64,000 nt of DNA from positions 3,534,001 to 3,598,000 of the forward strand of contig CP076546.1 of assembly GCA_018889975.1 (NCBI GenBank). The letters run 5' to 3'. This document shows, one piece after another, positions 39,972 to 48,964 of this stretch. Position 1 is the first letter of the stretch. Every line of letters begins with the position of its first letter. The translations under genes were made by a program, and so were the position numbers. Origin of the DNA: Bacillus sp. NP157. GTDB lineage: Bacteria; Pseudomonadota; Gammaproteobacteria; Xanthomonadales; Rhodanobacteraceae. The notes under the pieces were generated by a model. The model had not been told where the DNA came from. It saw nothing but the letters and a program-made list of their open reading frames with translations, and did no database searches.

Positions 39972-41111
39972 TTAGCGAACGACCCTCTGGTAACGGTTCC
40001 CGGGAAGGGGGGCAATCTCGCCCTCCAACTCCAACATAAGCAGCATCGATGACAGCGCGCCAGGGGAGAGGGCGGTCGTGCCGACCAGGGTGTCCAAAAG
40101 GACGGGATCGTAACCCATGGCGTCGAGAAGGCGGCGATATTCCTCATCTTCACGCCAGTCGAAGGGCCGCCGATCGCGCCGGGGCGCGGCCGTGGCGGCC
40201 CCGCCACCTTCCAGCCGGGCCCTGAGTTCGGCGCCCAGTTCGACCGCTGCGGGGGCGAGCGCCGCAAGGATCTCATCGCTACGCTGGACAAGCCGTGCCC
40301 CATCGGAAATCAGGGCGTGGCAGCCCTCGCTGAGGGGGTTGTTGATCGAGCCCGGCAGGGCGAAGACCTCGCGCCCCAGTTCCCCAGCATAGCGCGCGGT
40401 GATGAGCGATCCCGACCGGGTGCCCGCCTCCACGACCAGCACGCCAAGGCTAAGGCCCGCGATGATCCGGTTGCGCAGCGGGAAGTGGTGGGCAAGCGCA
40501 TGCACGCCGGGTGGGAATTCGCTGACGATCGCACCGTTTTCGGCGATCCTTCGTGCCAAAGCATGATGTTTGCTCGGGTAGACGCGGTCCGGGCCGGTGC
40601 CGATCACGGCGACGGTCGGTTCGCCCTCGTCGAGCGCACCCGCATGGGCGACGCCGTCGATGCCATCGGCCAGGCCGCTGGTGACGAGCAGCCCTCCCGT
40701 CGCCAGTTCCGCGGCGAAACGCCGCGCCGTGGCCAGTCCCGGGGCCTGGGCACGACGGGCGCCGACGATGCCCACCTGCGGACGCAGCAGGAGCGTCGGG
40801 TCGCCCTTGACGAACAAAGCGGCGGGCGCGTCCTGCATCGGCTCCAGCTGGGGCGGAAAGTCCTCGTCCGTGCAACGCAGGAGGCGGTGGTTCGCGCCGT
40901 CGAGCCAGGCGAGGTCGCCGTCCAGCGTGGCCTCGTCCGGATGGGCCAGCCATGCCGCGCCCTCCTCGCCGATCGCCTGTGGATGGCGCTGCAGCCACTC
41001 CAGCAGGCCGGCCGCGCCGCCGCGCAACACCAGGCCCTCGCGGAGCCTGCGAGCGCCAAGGCCGGGCGTACGGATGAGCAGGAGCCAGTGTCGAAGGTCG
41101 CGATCAGTCAT
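39972..41111 (-). CDS. dprA: DNA processing protein DprA
   Basis: The 379-residue protein has an N-terminal SAM-like region, the Rossmann DprA core (VGIVGARRAQAPGLATARRF, LVTSGLADGIDGVAHAGAL, HHFPLRNRIIAGLSLGVLVVEA, GSLITARYA) and a C-terminal winged helix (LLDTLVGTTALSPGALSSML). DprA loads RecA on incoming single-stranded DNA in transformation. The start is ATG 41111 (MTDRDLRHWL); the frame is open upstream. A LysM gene lies upstream, with a terminator between them. Confidence 0.95.
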   Translation of the reverse strand: MTDRDLRHWLLLIRTPGLGARRLREGLVLRGGAAGLLEWLQRHPQAIGEEGAAWLAHPDEATLDGDLAWLDGANHRLLRCTDEDFPPQLEPMQDAPAALFVKGDPTLLLRPQVGIVGARRAQAPGLATARRFAAELATGGLLVTSGLADGIDGVAHAGALDEGEPTVAVIGTGPDRVYPSKHHALARRIAENGAIVSEFPPGVHALAHHFPLRNRIIAGLSLGVLVVEAGTRSGSLITARYAGELGREVFALPGSINNPLSEGCHALISDGARLVQRSDEILAALAPAAVELGAELRARLEGGGAATAAPRRDRRPFDWREDEEYRRLLDAMGYDPVLLDTLVGTTALSPGALSSMLLMLELEGEIAPLPGNRYQRVVR

Positions 41112-41172
41112 GCACACAGTGTAGGGGTGGCCCGTGGAACGGTTGCCCACGGGCGGCGGTAGGCCACGAACG

Positions 41173-41199
41173 AAAAAGGGAGGCCGAAGCCTCCCTTTT
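41173..41199 (-). terminator. Terminator of the LysM gene
   Basis: The stem GGGAGGC/GCCTCCC with a short loop is flanked by A- and T-runs on both sides (AAAAA...TTTT), so it can work in both directions. It lies about 55 bases beyond the LysM stop. Confidence 0.85.
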
Positions 41200-41254
41200 C
41201 CGGGTAGGCCCGGGCGAAACCCGGGCCAGGTATTTCCTACAGACCGGTTCCGGA

Positions 41255-42409
41255 TTACTCCGGCATCACCAGCTTGTCGCCGCGGCGGACCGGGCGCAAG
41301 GCATCCATCACCAGCGCATAGCTCACGTGGTCGAAGGTGCGGAACACCATCAGGTGGCCCGCGTATTCGTCCGGCAGCTGCGCCTTGCGCGAGGTGCTGC
41401 GGCGGTTGTAGTTGCCACTGACTTCGTCGGCGATGGTCTCGCCCTGGCTCATGACCTGGAAGGTCGTGCCGTTGTCGACACCCTCGGACTTGCCCGCCGA
41501 GATCGAGACGACCTGGTGGGCGCCTACGCCGAACGAGGCTTCCGTCAGGCCGGTGATGCGGCCGTCAGCCGGCAGCGACTTCGGTGCGTGCGGGTAGAAG
41601 TAAGGGTCGTAGGGTTTGTCGTCGACCGGCATGAAGCGGTCGCCCTTGCGGATTTCCAGGGTCGAATCGACGATCACCAGGCTGGTGATATCGCCGTTGG
41701 TCTTGAGCACCTCGGCGTTGCCGATGACCGTGACCTCGACACCGGCATCGTCGCCCTTGCCGTTGTGCGTGTCGTGGATGGTGTCCTCGCGCCAGGGACT
41801 CGGGTTCATCGACACGTCGCTGTCCAGGTCGTCGGCGACGAACGAGCCGTGCGACGGGTTGTTCACGATGTCGAGGTGGCCGGTGTCTTCGCCGTGGTCG
41901 CGGAAGCGATGGGTCGGGCGAACGATGGCCCAGCGCTGGCCCGGGGCTGCGCTGTCGAGGTCGCGGGCATAGACCTTGTTGCCCGGGGTCCCGCGCAGCA
42001 TGGCTTCCTCGAAGCCCACGACGTAGGGCGCCTGCTCGACGTCATCCGCGTCCATGACCCGCATTTCCTTCAGGAAGGTGCGCATCTCGGAGAGGGGAAT
42101 GGCCGTGATCGGCTCGCCTTCGGAACGGACCCGCGGCTGCAGGCCAACCCGTGCGCTGCCGCCGAACATGCTCAGGTTGAGCACGTCGCCGGGGTAAATG
42201 AGGTGCGGATTGCGGACCTGCGGGTTCGCCTGCCAGATCTCAGGCCACAGCCAGGGCTTGCTCAGGAACTTGGCCGAAATGTCCCACAACGTGTCGCCCT
42301 TGCGCACGGTATAGGTGTCCGGCGCGTTCGGACGGAGCTGTGCGGCCGCGGCATAGACAGCCACGGTGAAAAACATGCCGCCCAGCAGCATGGCGAACTT
42401 CTTGAACAT
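41255..42409 (-). CDS. Secreted LysM-domain protein
   Basis: The 384-residue protein has a signal peptide (FAMLLGGMFFTVAVYAAAA) and one LysM motif at about 33-80 (TYTVRKGDTLWDISAKFL; NPHLIYPGDVLNL), with the WPEIWQANPQV insertion typical of the proteobacterial family found next to dprA. LysM binds peptidoglycan. The remainder (about 290 residues) includes repeated SAF/FlgA-like beta segments such as GDRFMPVDDKPYDPYFYPHAP. It is divergent from def. Role in envelope maintenance is unknown. Confidence 0.88.
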   Translation of the reverse strand: MFKKFAMLLGGMFFTVAVYAAAAQLRPNAPDTYTVRKGDTLWDISAKFLSKPWLWPEIWQANPQVRNPHLIYPGDVLNLSMFGGSARVGLQPRVRSEGEPITAIPLSEMRTFLKEMRVMDADDVEQAPYVVGFEEAMLRGTPGNKVYARDLDSAAPGQRWAIVRPTHRFRDHGEDTGHLDIVNNPSHGSFVADDLDSDVSMNPSPWREDTIHDTHNGKGDDAGVEVTVIGNAEVLKTNGDITSLVIVDSTLEIRKGDRFMPVDDKPYDPYFYPHAPKSLPADGRITGLTEASFGVGAHQVVSISAGKSEGVDNGTTFQVMSQGETIADEVSGNYNRRSTSRKAQLPDEYAGHLMVFRTFDHVSYALVMDALRPVRRGDKLVMPE

Positions 42410-42617
42410 GGCGGGTTTTCCCCCTTCCCCGGTGCTGTCGCGAGTGTAACCGAAACGTTAATGGGCACAATATGTCAGCACGCTCGCCGGGCCCTCGGCG
42501 TCAGCGTAGAATGTGAAGGCATCCTACAGGGTCGAAGCGCTTGGTTTTCGCCTACTTGCCCGCAATTTTCGGGGCATGGCGCGCCCTCCCCGGCCCGCAA
42601 CCGTTCAAGGTGACACC

Positions 42618-43121
42618 GTGTCCACGCTTACCATCCTCGAATTCCCCGATCCCCGCCTGCGTACCGTCGCGGCGCCCGTGACCGTCTTCGACGCCGAACT
42701 CAAGCAGTTCGTGGCCGACATGTACGAGACCATGTACGCCGCCAATGGCGTCGGCCTGGCCGCCACCCAGGTCAACGTACACCAGCGCGTACTGGTGGCC
42801 GACATGAGCGAAGGCCGCGACGAGCCGCTGGCGCTGATCAACGCCGAAATAATCGAAAAGGACGGCCAGCAGGTCTACCAGGAGGGCTGCCTGTCCTTCC
42901 CGGGGATCTATGCCGACGTCACCCGCGCCCTGAGGGTGAAGGTGAAGGCCAACGATGTGGACGGCAACGAGATCATCGTCGATGCCGAAGGCCCCCTGGC
43001 CGTGTGCATCCAGCATGAGATGGACCACCTGGCCGGCAAGGTCTTCGTCGACTATCTCTCGACGCTCAAGCGCAGCATGCTGCTCAAGCGCATGGAAAAG
43101 CAGCGCAAGGCCAGCGCCTGA
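42618..43121 (+). CDS. def: Peptide deformylase
   Basis: The 167-residue zinc/iron enzyme removes the formyl group from nascent proteins. The three motifs are present: [17 protein letters not shown] and HEMDHLAGK (metal His pair). I placed the start at GTG 42618, with AAGGTGA upstream and the family-typical first residues [13 protein letters not shown]; the longer frame is unsupported. fmt follows after 3 bases. Confidence 0.96.
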   Translation: MSTLTILEFPDPRLRTVAAPVTVFDAELKQFVADMYETMYAANGVGLAATQVNVHQRVLVADMSEGRDEPLALINAEIIEKDGQQVYQEGCLSFPGIYADVTRALRVKVKANDVDGNEIIVDAEGPLAVCIQHEMDHLAGKVFVDYLSTLKRSMLLKRMEKQRKASA

Positions 43122-43124
43122 CCG

Positions 43125-44069
43125 ATGACCGGACGTCCCTTGCGCGTGGTGTTCGCGGGAACGCCTGACTTCTCCGTCCCTTGCCTCGAGGCCTGCCGTA
43201 CCGCGGGCGTCGAGGTCGTGGCCGTTTATACGCAGCCGGATCGTCCTGCCGGCCGTGGCCGCAAGCTGGCTGCCAGCCCGGTGAAGGAAGCCGCGCTCGC
43301 GGCCGGCATCCCGGTCGAGCAGCCCGAGTCGTTCAAGGCCGAGGCCGACCGCCAGCGCCTGGCCGCCTACGCGCCGGACCTGATGGTGGTCGTGGCCTAC
43401 GGGCTCATCCTGCCGCGCAAGGTGCTGGCCATCCCGAGCCTGGGATGCTGGAACGTGCATGCGTCGCTGCTGCCGCGCTGGCGTGGCGCCGCGCCGATCC
43501 AGCGCGCGATCCTCGCCGGCGATGCCGAAAGCGGCGTCGACCTGATGCAGATGGAAGCGGGGCTGGACACCGGCCCCGTGCTGGTTGAACGGCGCACGCC
43601 CATCGCCGCCGACGAAACCGGCGGCAGCCTGCACGACCGGCTGTCGTCGCTGGGCGCCGATGCGCTCGGCGAGGGACTTCGCCGCGTGCTCGCTGGCGAG
43701 ACCATCGCCCCGCGCGTCCAGGCGAGCGAGGGCGTCGAGTACGCCCACAAGCTGGACAAGGCCGAGGCGAAACTGGATTTCGACCTGCCCGCCACGGCCG
43801 TCGAACGCAAGGTTCGCGCCTTCGATCCCTGGCCGGTCGCCGAGGGCGACATCGCCGGTGAACGCCTGCGGATCTGGGCGGCGCACGCCGTGGCCGGCCG
43901 CCCGGGAGCCACGCCTGGCAGCGTGCTCGGCGCCACGCGAGACGGCATTGATATCGCCTGTGGCGAGGGCGCGTTGCGCCTGACCGCCGTGCAGCGTGCC
44001 GGCGGTCGCCGGATCAGCGCCGCCGACTACCTCAATGCCCGCCCGGAGCTGAAGCAGGCCGCCTCGTGA
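43125..44069 (+). CDS. fmt: Methionyl-tRNA formyltransferase
   Basis: The 314-residue enzyme uses 10-formyltetrahydrofolate. Motifs are [34 protein letters not shown] and the C-terminal tRNA-binding domain with [16 protein letters not shown]-like helices. It lies in the classic def-fmt-rsmB operon. Its stop overlaps the next GTG by four bases. Confidence 0.97.
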   Translation: MTGRPLRVVFAGTPDFSVPCLEACRTAGVEVVAVYTQPDRPAGRGRKLAASPVKEAALAAGIPVEQPESFKAEADRQRLAAYAPDLMVVVAYGLILPRKVLAIPSLGCWNVHASLLPRWRGAAPIQRAILAGDAESGVDLMQMEAGLDTGPVLVERRTPIAADETGGSLHDRLSSLGADALGEGLRRVLAGETIAPRVQASEGVEYAHKLDKAEAKLDFDLPATAVERKVRAFDPWPVAEGDIAGERLRIWAAHAVAGRPGATPGSVLGATRDGIDIACGEGALRLTAVQRAGGRRISAADYLNARPELKQAAS

Positions 44070-45373
44070 GCAAGGCGCCGTCGGTTCGCGCGCTCGCCGC
44101 CGAAGCCCTGGCCAGCATCGCGCTCTCCGGCCACTCGCTGCGCGAAGTGGCCGATCGCGCGCTGCCGAAACTGCCCGATTCGCGCGATCGCGCGTTGCTT
44201 ACCGCCCTGTTGAACGACGGCGCCCGCTGGTGGCCGCGCTTCGACGCGGCACTCGATCGCCTGCTCGACAAGCCGATCCGCCGCAGCGACCCGGTCATCC
44301 ATGCCTTGCTCGTGACCGGGCTGGTCCAGTTGGAAACGCTGGAGCTACCCGGCTACGCCGCCGTGGCCGCCACGGTGGAAGCCGCGCGCGAATTGCGCCG
44401 GCCGCGCCTGGCCGGCCTGGTCAATGCCGTGCTGCGCCGCTGGCAGCGCGAGCGCGAGGCGTTGAACGCGGCGCTCGATGCCGTCCCGGCGACGCGCCAT
44501 GCGCATCCGGCATGGCTGGCCAGCGCCATCGCACACGACTGGCCGGCCCAGGCCGAGGCGGTGCTGGCCGCCGCCAACGTCGAGCCACCGCTGATGTTGC
44601 GGGTGAATCGCCGGCGCGCGGCGCGCGACGCCGTGGCGGCGGCACTCATCGAAGCGGGCCGGGAAGCGAGCTTGCATCCCTGGCTCGCCGATGGCCTCGT
44701 CCTGCCGCACAGCACCGACGTGACCCGGCTCCCCGGCTTCGCCGAAGGCCACTTCGCCGTGCAGGACGGTGCCGCCCAGGTCCCCGCGGACCTTCTCGAC
44801 GGACAGGCCGGACAGCGCGTGCTGGATGCCTGCGCCGCGCCGGGTGGCAAGGCGTGCCACGTGCTCGAGCGGGCGGACGTCGCGCTACTGGCGGTGGAAT
44901 ACGAAGCCCCGCGGGCGCGCAGGATCCAGCAAAACTTCGATCGCCTGGGCCTGCGTGCCGAGGTGGCCGTAGCCGACGCCGGCGACACCGCCGCATGGTG
45001 GGACGGCACCCCGTTCGACCGGATCATGATCGATGCACCGTGCTCGGCCACCGGCGTCATCCGCCGCCGGCCCGACGTCCGCCTGCACCGTCGCGCGACC
45101 GATATCGACGCGCTGGTCGCGCAGCAAGGCCGCATCCTGGCGGCGTGCTGGGATACCCTCGCAGCGGGCGGTCGACTGCTTTACGTGACGTGTTCGATCC
45201 TGCGCAGGGAGAACGAAGGCGTGGTCGGCGCCTTCCTTGAAGGCCATCCGGACGCACGGGTCGTGCCCATCACCCTGCCCGTCGGCCAGGCCGCGGCCAT
45301 CGGCTGGCAGATACTGCCCGGCGACGGCGACCTCGACGGGATGTACTACGCCCTGCTCGAAAGAAGCGCCTGA
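44066..45373 (+). CDS. rsmB: 16S rRNA (cytosine967-C5)-methyltransferase
   Basis: The 435-residue RsmB has an N-terminal NusB-like domain ([33 protein letters not shown]) and a SAM-dependent methyltransferase domain with [30 protein letters not shown] and the catalytic Cys in YVTCSIL. The start is GTG overlapping the fmt stop (GTGA). Its 3' end overlaps a convergent glycosyltransferase gene by 28 bases. Confidence 0.96.
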   Translation: MSKAPSVRALAAEALASIALSGHSLREVADRALPKLPDSRDRALLTALLNDGARWWPRFDAALDRLLDKPIRRSDPVIHALLVTGLVQLETLELPGYAAVAATVEAARELRRPRLAGLVNAVLRRWQREREALNAALDAVPATRHAHPAWLASAIAHDWPAQAEAVLAAANVEPPLMLRVNRRRAARDAVAAALIEAGREASLHPWLADGLVLPHSTDVTRLPGFAEGHFAVQDGAAQVPADLLDGQAGQRVLDACAAPGGKACHVLERADVALLAVEYEAPRARRIQQNFDRLGLRAEVAVADAGDTAAWWDGTPFDRIMIDAPCSATGVIRRRPDVRLHRRATDIDALVAQQGRILAACWDTLAAGGRLLYVTCSILRRENEGVVGAFLEGHPDARVVPITLPVGQAAAIGWQILPGDGDLDGMYYALLERSA

Positions 45374-46473
45374 TACGCGCGCTCGGTCTCGTCCACGAAG
45401 TGTTCGAGGCCGAAGCGCGCTTCGGCATGCGCCCGCGCCGCATCCCCCATCGACGCCAGCCCGGCACGCCTCTCCCACAACCCACGCAGGGCACCGGCGA
45501 TCGCCTCGCGATCACGCACGGGGACCACCCAGCCGTCGATGCCGGGCCGGATGTTTTCCGGCAACCCCGCGTAGTCGCTGACCAGCACGGGCTTGCCCAT
45601 CGCCATCATTTCGCGACAGGCAAAGGAAATCGTTTCGACATCCCACGAGAGGACGAAACCGGCGTCCAGGCCGGCCACCATCGGCCGCACGTCGTCGAGC
45701 CGGCCGGTGAACGTCACCAGATGCGACAGCCCGAGTTCCTGGATCCGGGCAAGCTCTTCCCCGCCCGGAAGGCCGCCAGCCAGCACCACGCGGAAACGCT
45801 CGCACTCGCCGGGCGCCAGCAGGGCCAGCCCTTCGAGCAGGTCCATCCAGCCCTTGTAACGTGCCGTGCCCGCATTGCTGCCGATGACCAGCGCCTCGCC
45901 CTCCCCAGTCGGGGCCAGCCAACCGGCCCGCTCGCCGGCAGGCGGATCGACCGGGACAAACCTGTGGATATCCACGCCGTTGAACACGGTGGCAACGCGA
46001 CAGCGCGCGTAGGGGGACGCCTCGAGCTGGTGTCGGACGAACTCGCACACGGCAATGACCATGTCGGTACCGAAACGGGCACGCCAACGGTGCCCGATGC
46101 CGGTCATCGGCTTGGAATTGTGCTTGGTCAGGACGATGGCAGGGCGCCGCGGCAGTCCGCGCACGGCCGCCATCACCAGCCGGTGGTCGGCCGACCCGTT
46201 CACGTGGACGATGTCGAACGCCTGCTCGCGCAGGTAACGCTTCAGCTGATGGAGGGCGCGCCGGCGCGCGGCCCACTTGCCGAGGCCATTCGGAAACGGC
46301 TGGTCGAGCACCGCCACGCTTCCCAGGTCGCGTGCCTCGCGGTTGAGGCGGCTGCCGGGCGGCGCGGCCACGTGCACGTCGTGCCGCGCCGCGAGCCCGC
46401 GGGCCAGCGCTACTACGTACGTCGTATGGCCACCGCCGTCGCCAGCGTGGAAATTCGTGAACAGGAGCTTCAT
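45346..46473 (-). CDS. Family 4 glycosyltransferase (LPS/envelope)
   Basis: The 375-residue GT-B enzyme has LLFTNFHAGDGGGHTTYVV near the N-terminus, KHNSKPMTGIGHRWRA, VFNGVDIHRFVPVD and the C-terminal donor-binding EX7E-like region in SFACREMMAMGKPVLVSDYAGLPE. It is likely in LPS core or heptose/hexose transfer; the sugar is unknown. The start is ATG 46473 (MKLLFTNFH). Divergent from the ligase-like gene at 46627. Confidence 0.85.
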   Translation of the reverse strand: MKLLFTNFHAGDGGGHTTYVVALARGLAARHDVHVAAPPGSRLNREARDLGSVAVLDQPFPNGLGKWAARRRALHQLKRYLREQAFDIVHVNGSADHRLVMAAVRGLPRRPAIVLTKHNSKPMTGIGHRWRARFGTDMVIAVCEFVRHQLEASPYARCRVATVFNGVDIHRFVPVDPPAGERAGWLAPTGEGEALVIGSNAGTARYKGWMDLLEGLALLAPGECERFRVVLAGGLPGGEELARIQELGLSHLVTFTGRLDDVRPMVAGLDAGFVLSWDVETISFACREMMAMGKPVLVSDYAGLPENIRPGIDGWVVPVRDREAIAGALRGLWERRAGLASMGDAARAHAEARFGLEHFVDETERAYQALLSSRA

Positions 46474-46626
46474 GCCCAGGCCTTCGATTAGCTGAATTGA
46501 GGCCGGACCACGGAGCACCCACGGAGCGGCATCCGCGATCCGTTAAAGTACCATGCCTCGCGCGGCTCCCCCTCGTCGCGCGACGCCACGAGGGCCCCTG
46601 GGGTTGCTCACTGAACAAGGTGCCGA

Positions 46627-47880
46627 GTGCTAGAAAAATCGAAAGCGTGGCGCCCCTGGATCCTGTCGCTGCTGATCGCCCTCATGCCGCTGTCGTTCGC
46701 GGTGCCGGTGAAAGCGAAGGCGCTGCCAGCGGCTGTCCTGCTGCTTACGGGCATCTGGATGCTGGCGACGAGCCCGGACGCCCGCCGCGCTTACCGTCGC
46801 GCCGTGCCCGTGCTCGGCCCGGCCGCGCTGGCCTTCGTGTTCTGGTTCGGCAACGCCCTGGCGCACGGCGTGTCGCTGAAGGAATTCGACGTCATGTCGC
46901 ATGTCCTGGCCTTCCTGCTCATCGCGGCCAGCTTCGCGGCGCCCCTGCGCGCCGTCGTGCTGCGGCTTGGCTTCAGCGCGTCGGCCGGCATCCTTGGCCT
47001 GGTCTGCATCGAGCAGCACTACGTCGAGGGGATCGACCGGGTCTACGGGATCAATAACGGCCTGTGGGGCGCGATCGAGTTCGGCATGTTCATCCTCGTG
47101 CTCTCGCTCACCGGGGTGATCCAGGCCCTGCGCATCGAACTGCGCCGCCGCGAACGAGTCCTGCATGGGCTGTTCGCCGCCCTCGGCATCTACGGGGCGC
47201 TGCTGACCCAGAGCCGTGGGCCGCTGCTCGCCTGCATCCCGGTCTTCGTCGTGCTGGTCTTCCTGCAGGCCCGCCGTACCGGCCGCTGGCGCCAGGCCGT
47301 ATCGGTGCTGGTGCTTGGCATCGCCGTTGCCGCGGTCGCCGCCACCACGCTGCACGGCGAGGTAGCCGAGCGCTTCGCCGCCGTGTCGCAGGAGATGTCG
47401 ACCTACAAGGACCAGGACGCCACCGGCGCGGTTCGCGAACGGATCGAGATGTGGCGCAACGCCGGCACGGCCATCGAGGCGCATCCGCTGGCGGGCGTCG
47501 GGATCAACCAGTTCGGCGCGTACGCGCGCAGCCGCATCGCCGAGGGCAAGGCCTCGGATTCGATCGAGCGCTACGACCATCCGCACAGCGAATACCTGGA
47601 GTGGGCATCCACCGGCGGCCTGCCCGGCCTCGCCCTGCTCCTGCTGATGTTCGGCAGCACCCTGGTCTACTTCGCCCGGCATGCGACCCACCGCGACAAC
47701 GGCGTGGCCATGCCCGCCTGTGCCGGCCTGGCCGTCACGGCGATGTACGCGCTGTGCGGCCTGACCGACAACGTGTTCTACCGCGCCATGCCGCATTCGC
47801 TGTACTTCTTCCTGACCCTCGGCCTGGCGGTCTACGTCGCGCGCATGGCCGATGAACGCATGCGGGCGAAGGCCCGCTGA
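46627..47880 (+). CDS. O-antigen ligase family membrane protein
   Basis: The 417-residue polytopic protein has about 10-12 helices and the Wzy_C/WaaL periplasmic loop: GVGINQFGAYARSRI, then YDHPHSEYLEWASTGGLPGL with the conserved histidines. Such enzymes attach polymers to lipid A-core or polymerise sugars. The start is GTG 46627, with AAGGTG upstream. It begins the plus-strand envelope gene set; the next gene follows after 3 bases. Confidence 0.85.
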   Translation: MLEKSKAWRPWILSLLIALMPLSFAVPVKAKALPAAVLLLTGIWMLATSPDARRAYRRAVPVLGPAALAFVFWFGNALAHGVSLKEFDVMSHVLAFLLIAASFAAPLRAVVLRLGFSASAGILGLVCIEQHYVEGIDRVYGINNGLWGAIEFGMFILVLSLTGVIQALRIELRRRERVLHGLFAALGIYGALLTQSRGPLLACIPVFVVLVFLQARRTGRWRQAVSVLVLGIAVAAVAATTLHGEVAERFAAVSQEMSTYKDQDATGAVRERIEMWRNAGTAIEAHPLAGVGINQFGAYARSRIAEGKASDSIERYDHPHSEYLEWASTGGLPGLALLLLMFGSTLVYFARHATHRDNGVAMPACAGLAVTAMYALCGLTDNVFYRAMPHSLYFFLTLGLAVYVARMADERMRAKAR

Positions 47881-47883
47881 TCC

Positions 47884-48876
47884 GTGGCGTCGATCCATCT
47901 CATCGCCTGGAACAACGGTCGCGGGCTCAGCCATGACATCGTGCTGCTGCGCGATGCGCTGCGCGAGCTCGGCCACGACGTCGCGGTGACCGACGTGCCG
48001 CGGAAAAGTCGCGGCCTGCCGTGGCGTGCATGGTGGCAGCGGCTGCGCATGCATGCGAACTGGCTGCGGGGCCGCGGGCCGCGTCGCTTCGATCTCGGCA
48101 TCACCCTGGAACACGTGCACCCGGCGTACCTCGGTCTGGCCCGGCGCAATGCGTTGGTGCCAAATCCCGAGTGGCTTTCGCGCCGCGACCGCAAGCAGCT
48201 TGGCCGGTTCGATGCGATCTTCTGCAAGACCGAGGTGGCGCGTGAGACCTTCGCCGCCCAGGGCCTGCCGGTGCGCGTGATCGGCTTCCAGAGCATCGAC
48301 TGCCATCGCGACGGCGTGTCGCGCGACCGCGCCTTCCTCCATCTCGCCGGCGCCAGCCGGATGAAGGGCACGCAGCAGCTGCTCGAGGTCTGGCGCAGGC
48401 ATCCGGAATGGCCGGTGCTGCATGTGCTGCAGGCGCCTTCCACGGCCACGCCTAGCGAGTCCACCCACGCCAACCTCGATCATCGCGTCGGCTACGTCGA
48501 CGACATCGAAGTGATCCGGCACCTGCAGAACGCCCACGCGTTCCATGTCTGCCTGTCGGAAGCCGAAGGCTGGGGGCATTACATCGTGGAAGCGATGAGC
48601 TGCGGCGCGGTGGTCCTTGCCACCGATGCGGCGCCGATGAACGAGCTGGTCACGCCGGCGCGAGGCATCGTGGTCGCGGCGCATGAAAGCGGCACGCTGA
48701 ACGCGTCGAAGCTGTGGCGCTTCGATGAAGCTGCCCTCGAGGCTGCCGTCGGGCGGGCGATGCGCATGGGCGATGCCGAAATCGATGCCCTCGGTGGTGC
48801 AGCGCGGCATTGGTATGCGACCAACCAAGCCGGGTTCGGCACGCGCCTGGGCAAGGCCCTCGCTGGCCTGCTCTGA
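47884..48876 (+). CDS. Glycosyltransferase, GT1/GT4-like
   Basis: The 330-residue GT-B protein starts with GTG. Key blocks are IAWNNGRGLSHDIVLLRDAL, FLHLAGASRMKGTQQLLEVW, and the donor site VCLSEAEGWGHYIVEAMSCG followed by ATDAAPMNEL. Probably an LPS core or exopolysaccharide transferase, with sugar unknown. It is between the ligase-like and ArnT-like genes, probably in one operon. Confidence 0.82.
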   Translation: MASIHLIAWNNGRGLSHDIVLLRDALRELGHDVAVTDVPRKSRGLPWRAWWQRLRMHANWLRGRGPRRFDLGITLEHVHPAYLGLARRNALVPNPEWLSRRDRKQLGRFDAIFCKTEVARETFAAQGLPVRVIGFQSIDCHRDGVSRDRAFLHLAGASRMKGTQQLLEVWRRHPEWPVLHVLQAPSTATPSESTHANLDHRVGYVDDIEVIRHLQNAHAFHVCLSEAEGWGHYIVEAMSCGAVVLATDAAPMNELVTPARGIVVAAHESGTLNASKLWRFDEAALEAAVGRAMRMGDAEIDALGGAARHWYATNQAGFGTRLGKALAGLL

Positions 48877-48964
48877 GTCTCGACGGTTCCGCGACAGGGG
48901 GCGCGGTACACCGGGAGTCAGCGAACATACCGCCCATGCGTTTAGAATTCATGATCCTTTAACG

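Noticed and set aside
37977-40052. 691-codon open frame on the plus strand across topA
   Set aside because: Antisense shadow of a conserved gene; no domain, no ribosome site.
46630-48828. 732-codon open frame on the minus strand across the ligase and glycosyltransferase genes
   Set aside because: Covers two recognised genes on the other strand; composition is that of a shadow frame.
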